DNA of 64,000 bases. Origin: Lysobacter solisilvae. Its GTDB lineage: Bacteria > Pseudomonadota > Gammaproteobacteria > Xanthomonadales > Xanthomonadaceae. Both the position numbers and the translations under genes were made by a program. The stretch covers positions 3,410,001 to 3,474,000 of the forward strand of contig NZ_CP071518.1 in the NCBI RefSeq assembly GCF_016613535.2, given 5' to 3'. This document shows positions 59,494-64,000 of this stretch, in pieces; position 1 is the stretch's first letter, and each line of letters begins with the position of its first letter. Under the pieces are notes generated by a model, which saw only the letters and a program-made list of their open reading frames with translations, was not told the DNA's origin and did not search any database.

Positions 59494-59956
59494 AGCCCCT
59501 TCCCCCGCTCCCGGCTCAGCCCCTTCCCCCGCTCCGCGGGGGAAGGTTGGGATGGGGGCCAACGATCGCCGCGCGTCAGCTCCTTCCCCCGCTCCGCGGG
59601 GGAAGGTTGGGATGGGGGCCACCGATCGCCGCGCACCAGCTCCTTCCCCCGCTCCGCGGGGGAAGGCTGGGATGGGGGCCAACGATCGCCGCGTCCCTGA
59701 TAGCCCCTTCCCCCGCTCCGCGGGGGAAGGTTGGGATGGGGGCCGCCGATCGCCGCGCACCAGCTCCTTCCCCCGCTCCGCGGGGGAAGGCTGGGATGGG
59801 GGCCAACGATCGCCGCGTCCCTGATAGCCCCTTCCCCCGCTCCGCGGGGGGTGAGAGGACGCGCTTGCGGACCACCGGTCCGCGCGTCATCGAACGCCAG
59901 CAGGCTGTGCCTGCTGGCCGGGACGGTTGGAATGGGGGCCGCCGATCGCCGCGCCC
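59494..59956. repeat. GC-rich tandem repeat, about six 60-64 bp units plus remnants
   Basis: Units begin CCTTCCCCCGCTCCGCGGGG, a hairpin sequence, and continue with GGTTGGGATGGGGGCC and an ATCGCCGCG tail. Unit starts: 59522, 59582, 59642, 59706, 59766 and 59830 (60, 60, 64, 60, 64 bp steps); a partial unit precedes and a broken one (GGAATGGGGGCC) ends at about 59956. Each unit can fold CCTTCCCCCGC against GCGGGGGAAGG, so the first copies may end rnd transcription. It fills the 481 bp between rnd and the protease gene, which otherwise hold nothing. Confidence 0.88.
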
Positions 59957-59969
59957 CCACCACGCGCAT

Positions 59970-61052
59970 TCAATTCCGCTTCTTCACCCCCACCGAATAA
60001 CTCCCCGTCGACGCGGCCTGCTTGTGCCGCACCGTCAGCCAGTACTCGCCCGCCTGCAGCTTGCGCACGATGCGCGCATTGCGGCCGCGGCCACGATCAT
60101 CGTCCCAGGCCAGCACCGCGCCGCGGTCATTGGGCCCGTGCAGCGTCAGCACCGTATCGGTCGGCCCTTCGGTGGTCATGATGAACGTGGCCGCCTGCGG
60201 CACGCTGAAGTGGTAGGCATCCACCTCGCCCGCGCTCGCCAGGTCCGCCGTGACGCGCGGCCCGCCCACGGTGAGTTCCGTCATCGCCGGCGCGTTCTTC
60301 GGATACTGCCGGCGCATGAAATCGGCGTCGGTCGGCGAGAACGTCGTATTCCAGCCGATGGCGAACGAGCCCACGGTCAGCGCATCGGGCACCGCGTACT
60401 GCATGATCGAGGTCGGGTCGAACGTGGTGTGGTTCGTGCTGTCCTCGTCGTACACCTGGAAGATGTTGAAGTCGACGTCGTCCTCGTCCCAGCCCTGCTG
60501 CGCGTAGTAGGCGTACACCTTCGGCCGGTCCCACGGAATCTTCCCCAGCGCGGCCGGGTTCTGGTGTTCGTGGATCATGCCCAGCGCATGGCCGAACTCA
60601 TGGCGGACCACGCGTTCGTACTCGCGTTGCGAGGTGTCCGGCTCCAGCCAGCCGTAGTTCATCGTCGCCTCGCTGGACCCCACCGTCAGCGCGTCGGTGC
60701 CGACCGTCGACCAGGAGAAGCCCTTCTCCTCGAAGCTGATGCGGATCTCCGCGCGCCCGGTGTCGACGAACTCCAGGGTGAGGTTGGCCAGGCTCTCCCA
60801 CTCCTTGGCGATGTCGCGCACCTTCGCCTGCACCTCCGGCAGGCCATCGAGGAAGCGCACGCGGATGGTGCGGCTGTTCTCCCACAGCTTGAGCTTCTCC
60901 ACCGCCGCGCTGGCGCGCAGGCCGCCGACGCGGATCGGGGTGACGCGCACGTTGTCGACGCGCTCGAGCGAGGCGGCTTCGTCGCTCGCGGCCTCGTCGC
61001 CCTTCCTCAGTTCGGACACGTAGGGCGAGCAGATCTTGCAGGTGTGTGCCAT
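59970..61052 (-). CDS. Astacin-like zinc metalloprotease with PPC-like C-terminal domain
   Basis: 360 residues. The metzincin motif is RHEFGHALGMIHEHQNP (HExxHxxGxxHE) and the Met-turn is TSIMQYAVP. A C-terminal beta domain (about 275-360, AGEVDAYHFSVPQAATF, GEYWLTVRHK) resembles the pre-peptidase PPC fold. It begins MAHTCKICSPYVSELRKG with a CxxC and has no signal peptide, unusual for this secreted class. ATG 61052 has GGAG six bases upstream; ATGs at 61058 and 61064 are alternatives. Substrate unknown. Confidence 0.82.
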   Translation of the reverse strand: MAHTCKICSPYVSELRKGDEAASDEAASLERVDNVRVTPIRVGGLRASAAVEKLKLWENSRTIRVRFLDGLPEVQAKVRDIAKEWESLANLTLEFVDTGRAEIRISFEEKGFSWSTVGTDALTVGSSEATMNYGWLEPDTSQREYERVVRHEFGHALGMIHEHQNPAALGKIPWDRPKVYAYYAQQGWDEDDVDFNIFQVYDEDSTNHTTFDPTSIMQYAVPDALTVGSFAIGWNTTFSPTDADFMRRQYPKNAPAMTELTVGGPRVTADLASAGEVDAYHFSVPQAATFIMTTEGPTDTVLTLHGPNDRGAVLAWDDDRGRGRNARIVRKLQAGEYWLTVRHKQAASTGSYSVGVKKRN

Positions 61053-61504
61053 GACCATCTCCATTGTCGGCGTAGCAACCCTCAAGCGCGACCGAGCGGC
61101 CGCGGCGTTTCGAAAGCAGGAGTGACCGGGCTCGCGCGACCGGCATCGCGCGCCCGACAGCAGCGCGCGCGTCGTGCGGTCGAGGCGCCGGGCGCGAAAG
61201 CACGCACGCTCTCGGAGCCCGGCGCGGCGAGGCGCGGACCGCATCGGGTCCAAAGAAGTCGACGGGGGTGTACAGCTGCCATCCCTAGCGTCCTCGGTGG
61301 CCATGGCCACGGGTCACGAGCCTGCGCAGGCCGGACAGCACCGCATCCGGCAGGGCTCTGCTGAAGTCAACGCAGGCCTCGCGCGCGGCCGGTCAGCCGT
61401 TCGTCAGTGGTGGAGACGTGCGCGGGTTGCCGCCGAGGCTTCCGGCAGCACTCCAGGCGTTCGGCTTGACGAACCGAGCGCGCAGACAACGCCCCGGCCG
61501 CGCC
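61053..61504. other. Gene-free stretch between protease and trxC
   Basis: 452 bp with only short, unsupported open frames on both strands. It is less repetitive than the region to its left. No strong promoter or hairpin is seen, although the protease promoter should lie here. Confidence 0.5.
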
Positions 61505-61945
61505 CTACCCCAGATGCCCCCGTACCCAGGCCACGATCTGCGCGCTGCCCATCGCACCCGACTGCCGGGCCAGCTCCCGCCCACCGCTGAAGAGCACCAG
61601 CGTGGGGATGCTGCGGATGTTGAACCGCCCGCCCAGCGCGGGCTCGGCTTCGGTATCCACCTTGGCCAGGCGCACCTGCGGTTCCAGCATCCGCGCCGCG
61701 GCCTCGAACTGCGGCGCCATCGACAGGCAGGGCCCGCACCACGGCGCCCAGAAATCCACCACCACCGGCAGCTGGCCCTGCACCGCGTGCCGCTCGAAAC
61801 TTGCCGCCGACAACGCGATCGGCTGCCCGGTGAACAAGGCCCGGTGACACTTCCCGCAGCCGGGCGCCTGGCCCAGCCGTTCGCGAGGCAAACGGTTCAT
61901 GGCCCCGCAATGCGGGCAGGGCAACAGGATCGCGGCGTCGTTCAT
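61505..61945 (-). CDS. trxC: Thioredoxin 2
   Basis: 146 residues. An N-terminal zinc ribbon (LLPCPHCGAMN; GCGKCHRALF) precedes a thioredoxin domain with the active site FWAPWCGPCLSMAP and the cis-Pro loop RSIPTLVLFSGG. It is a cytoplasmic disulfide reductase with zinc-sensitive redox properties in the family. ATG 61945 is preceded by GGAGGGGACCTC. Confidence 0.93.
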   Translation of the reverse strand: MNDAAILLPCPHCGAMNRLPRERLGQAPGCGKCHRALFTGQPIALSAASFERHAVQGQLPVVVDFWAPWCGPCLSMAPQFEAAARMLEPQVRLAKVDTEAEPALGGRFNIRSIPTLVLFSGGRELARQSGAMGSAQIVAWVRGHLG

Positions 61946-62150
61946 GAGGTCCCCTCCGGGCAATGGCAGCCGCCACCCGTGGGACGTACCCGCCCGGGCC
62001 TGCGCGGCAGACCCGGGCAGTGAATCAGGACGCGGGTGGAAGCGGCGTTGTCGAGGCGGCCACTACCGGGCCTACGTCGAGACCGATCCTGCGCCACATC
62101 CGCGACGCCGTGCCGGCGTGCCCGCGTGCATCCCGCAGACGCGGGCCGAC

Positions 62151-62588
62151 TCAGCGCGGCTTCGGGTACCACAGCGCGTTGACGATGATCCAGCGGTCGC
62201 CGAACCTGCCCACGTGGAAGAAGTCCACGAACCACGGGGTTTCCGCGCGGACCACCGCGGCATTGCCGGCGACGTCCAGCACGCGGCACGAGCGATCCCA
62301 CTGTTCCTTCGGCGTCTTCAAGGCCCCCTGCCGCGTGAGCTCGACCAACTCCTCCTTGCCCATGCGACGCAGACCCAGGCGTTCGTCGGGGGTATCGCCC
62401 AGCACGGCCCGCTTGGCCAGGTCGGGGTGCAGCGCGCGTGCGACCCGCGCGGCGTCGCCCTCCAGTTGCCCGTCCAGATAGTCGAAACAGGTCGCTTCGA
62501 TCGCCGTGCGGGTGGCCGGTTCGATCGCCGCGGGCGATGCGGCGGTCGTGGCGGCGACGGCGGCGAACACCAGGCTCATTACGGACAC
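62151..62588 (-). CDS. Secreted NTF2/SnoaL-like (lumazine-binding-type) protein
   Basis: 145 residues. A short hydrophobic start (MSVMSLVFAAVAATTAASPA) suggests export. EATCFDYLDGQLEGDAARVA, ALHPDLAKR and the ending FVDFFHVGRFGDRWIIVNAL fit the NTF2-like fold used for small-ligand binding. GTG 62588 with AAGGAGTCACC is preferred to ATG 62579. Function unknown. Confidence 0.75.
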   Translation of the reverse strand: MSVMSLVFAAVAATTAASPAAIEPATRTAIEATCFDYLDGQLEGDAARVARALHPDLAKRAVLGDTPDERLGLRRMGKEELVELTRQGALKTPKEQWDRSCRVLDVAGNAAVVRAETPWFVDFFHVGRFGDRWIIVNALWYPKPR

Positions 62589-62823
62589 GGTGACTCCTTG
62601 CAGTCGGATTGTGGAACGGCCGCCAGCCTAACGTCTCCCGACCCCGGCCGGGCAGGCGGACGCTGGCGCTTTCCCTCTCCAGGCGGACGATCGACGTAAC
62701 TGGTGGTGTTCACTGCGCAGGCCGACACGGCTGCCCGAACGACGCACCGGCACCGGCGCCGGCACCGGTACCGCGAATGACCGTTCCGATGGGAACCATC
62801 ATCCGCCGCCGGCGTGCGTGGGG

Positions 62824-63576
62824 CTACTTGCCGAGTTCATACACCACATCGAGGCTGAGACCGAGGACATTCTCGCCGGGCGCGATCGGCGCGCTCGCAT
62901 TGCCGGCCGCCGCCTGCTCCATCATCACGGCGCGCGCGTACACCGGACCAGGCGCATTCCGCCCCCCGGTTTCATCGACGCTGATGACGCGGCGGACGCG
63001 CAGCCCCAGCCGCTTCGCATAGCCCTCGGCGCGGGCGCGGGCCTTGTCCAGCGCCTTGCCGCGCGCTTCGTCCAACACCGCGTCCTTGTCCTCGATGTCG
63101 AACGTGGGCCCGTTGATCTGGTTGGCGCCGGTCGCCACGAGCGCGTCCAAGATGCCGCCCAGGCGGCCGATGTCCCGCACCGTCACGTTGACCGTGTTGG
63201 ACGCGTAATAGCCCTTGATGCGCGGCGGCCGGTTCGCCAGGTACTGGTAATCCGGGTTGAGACTGACCCCGCTGGTCTGCACATCCTTGGCCGCGATGCC
63301 CGCGGCGCGGATGGCGGCCACGACGCGGGTCATCTGCTCCGCGTTGCGGCGGATCGCGCCATTCGCATCCGGGGCCAGCGTGAGCACGCCGGTCGACAGC
63401 GTCGCGATATCGGGCGCGCGCCGGGCCTCGGCGGCGGCCGACACCGTCACCAGGGTGACGCGGCGGGACTCACTCTCGGCGGCGTCCTGGCGGCTGCAGG
63501 CGGTGTTGGCGAGGAGGGCAAGGCCCAGCAGGGATGCCGCTGCGGTACGGGAGAGAAGCTGGACTCGGGTGGCCAT
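62824..63576 (-). CDS. SIMPL-domain (DUF541) periplasmic protein
   Basis: 250 residues. The signal segment TAAASLLGLALLANTAC ends with a Cys but a poor lipobox. VTVSAAAEARRAPDIATLST, SGVSLNPDYQY and ALDKARARAEGYAKRLGLRV are the SIMPL hallmarks. Members are periplasmic, form ring-like oligomers and are linked with oxidative or envelope stress. ATG 63576 begins the signal peptide. Confidence 0.85.
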   Translation of the reverse strand: MATRVQLLSRTAAASLLGLALLANTACSRQDAAESESRRVTLVTVSAAAEARRAPDIATLSTGVLTLAPDANGAIRRNAEQMTRVVAAIRAAGIAAKDVQTSGVSLNPDYQYLANRPPRIKGYYASNTVNVTVRDIGRLGGILDALVATGANQINGPTFDIEDKDAVLDEARGKALDKARARAEGYAKRLGLRVRRVISVDETGGRNAPGPVYARAVMMEQAAAGNASAPIAPGENVLGLSLDVVYELGK

Positions 63577-63710
63577 GGGGATTCCGTGGAAGGCGGTAGA
63601 CGTCTTCAACGGCGCAGGCCCAGGCACGGGGTTACGCGGCGGGCGGCGGGCGCCCGCCGTTCACGGACGCGCGTGCTGTGCGAACCGCGGCCGAAGCCGG
63701 CTGGGACATG

Positions 63711-63865
63711 GGGCGGGTCTCGACCCGCCGCCGTCCGATCCGGGTGAGGTGATGCTTGCCCCGCGGCTGTGGCATGGCGATGGCGGGTCGAGACCCGCCC
63801 TATGCGTGACGTGGGTCGAAAAGGTTCGCGAAAGGCTCAGGCCATAGGGCGGGTCTCGACCCGCC
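63711..63865. repeat. Three copies of an 18-bp palindrome GGCGGGTC-TC-GACCCGCC
   Basis: Copies at 63712-63729, 63782-63799 (inverted centre, GA for TC) and 63848-63865, two of them preceded by ATGG or ATAG. They look like REP-type extragenic palindromes, lying in the 308-bp gene-free gap between the SIMPL gene and the last gene. Each forms an 8-bp stem with a two-base centre. Confidence 0.75.
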
Positions 63866-63884
63866 GCCTACCGTCAGCGCGCGC

Positions 63885-64000
63885 TCAGCGCGCCCGCATC
63901 TCCAGTTCGGTCAGGTACAGCCGCGTATCGAACTCCAGCTGGTGGTAATCCGGCTCGATGTGCGCGCACAGCCGGTAGAAGTCCTTGTTGTGCTCGGCTT
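63885..64000 (-). CDS. C-terminus of an unidentified protein
   Basis: Only the last 38 codons are visible: HNKDFYRLCAHIEPDYHQLE then FDTRLYLTELEMRAR and a TGA at 63885-63887. Codon use and amino-acid composition look real, and the stop is followed by the palindromic repeats. I do not recognise the family from this fragment; the start lies to the right of the window. Confidence 0.6.
   Translation of the reverse strand, partial: AEHNKDFYRLCAHIEPDYHQLEFDTRLYLTELEMRAR

Noticed and set aside
59494..59956. CRISPR array, suggested by regular 60-64 bp spacing
   Set aside because: The whole unit is repeated, including what would be spacers, and there are no cas genes.

Overview
The window is a stretch of chromosome from a GC-rich gammaproteobacterium of the Xanthomonadaceae/Lysobacteraceae (Lysobacter- or Luteimonas-like). 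The placement rests on recognised gene content, not on a database search. It includes the xanthomonad-type arginine pathway (N-acetylornithine carbamoyltransferase, a deacetylase in the same operon, and an ArgB kinase fused to an acetyltransferase domain), a TrpR-like gene heading the his operon, a FimX-like degenerate GGDEF-EAL protein, and a DksA with a long lysine/alanine-rich tail. There is no insertion sequence, no CRISPR array and no complete prophage.

Layout. 1-2.0 kb: the end of mtnC and a frameshifted calcineurin-like phosphoesterase. 2.1-9.7 kb: a complete, tightly overlapping histidine operon on the minus strand (TrpR-like gene, hisG-D-C-B-H-A-F-IE) preceded by an 18-24 bp palindrome. 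9.9-15.3 kb: a 7TM diguanylate cyclase, hisS coupled to an unusual histidine-ammonia-lyase-like enzyme, and tRNA-Pro(CGG) with a clear promoter and two terminators. 15.5-26.5 kb: the main accessory block. It holds a 2730-residue autotransporter with about 21 Ig-like (He_PIG) repeats, divergent from three phage-tail-collar (Mdp-like) paralogues and a GNAT acetyltransferase, with a convergent DUF6916-type small protein closing the block. 26.6-34.7 kb: the arginine operon on the minus strand (argF', argG, argE', argB, a GNAT gene, argC, argH) behind a possible leader-peptide attenuator. 34.8-42.5 kb: an UmoD-like remnant, cysS, sufE, an MFS exporter, dksA, yidD, a dihydroorotase and an M23 lipoprotein. 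42.7-47.4 kb: folE2 broken by an amber codon, a phytoene/squalene-synthase-like protein, a Gph/MupP phosphatase, ubiG and an MTA/SAH deaminase. 47.7-51.7 kb: efp, divergent epmB and a FimX-like protein. 51.8-59.5 kb: htpX, gluQRS, phbB, phaR, an Oma1-like peptidase, a SUMF1-fold lipoprotein and rnd. 59.5-64 kb: a 60-bp GC-rich tandem repeat, an astacin-like protease, trxC, an NTF2-like protein, a SIMPL protein and a family of short palindromes.

How the genes work together. Histidine is made by the his operon, charged onto tRNA by HisS and perhaps deaminated by the lyase coupled to it. Arginine is made through acetylated intermediates, with acetylcitrulline as the likely deacetylase substrate. 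EpmB modifies EF-P. MtnC and the MTA deaminase both act on methylthioadenosine. PhbB and PhaR belong to polyhydroxyalkanoate metabolism. The autotransporter/collar/GNAT/DUF6916 block looks like a self-contained surface system of unknown function and is the best candidate for undescribed biology.

Three genes carry single-base frameshifts (near 1490, 24400 and 35175) and one carries an in-frame stop (43309). This is either true decay or residual sequencing error, and it affects how those genes should be read.
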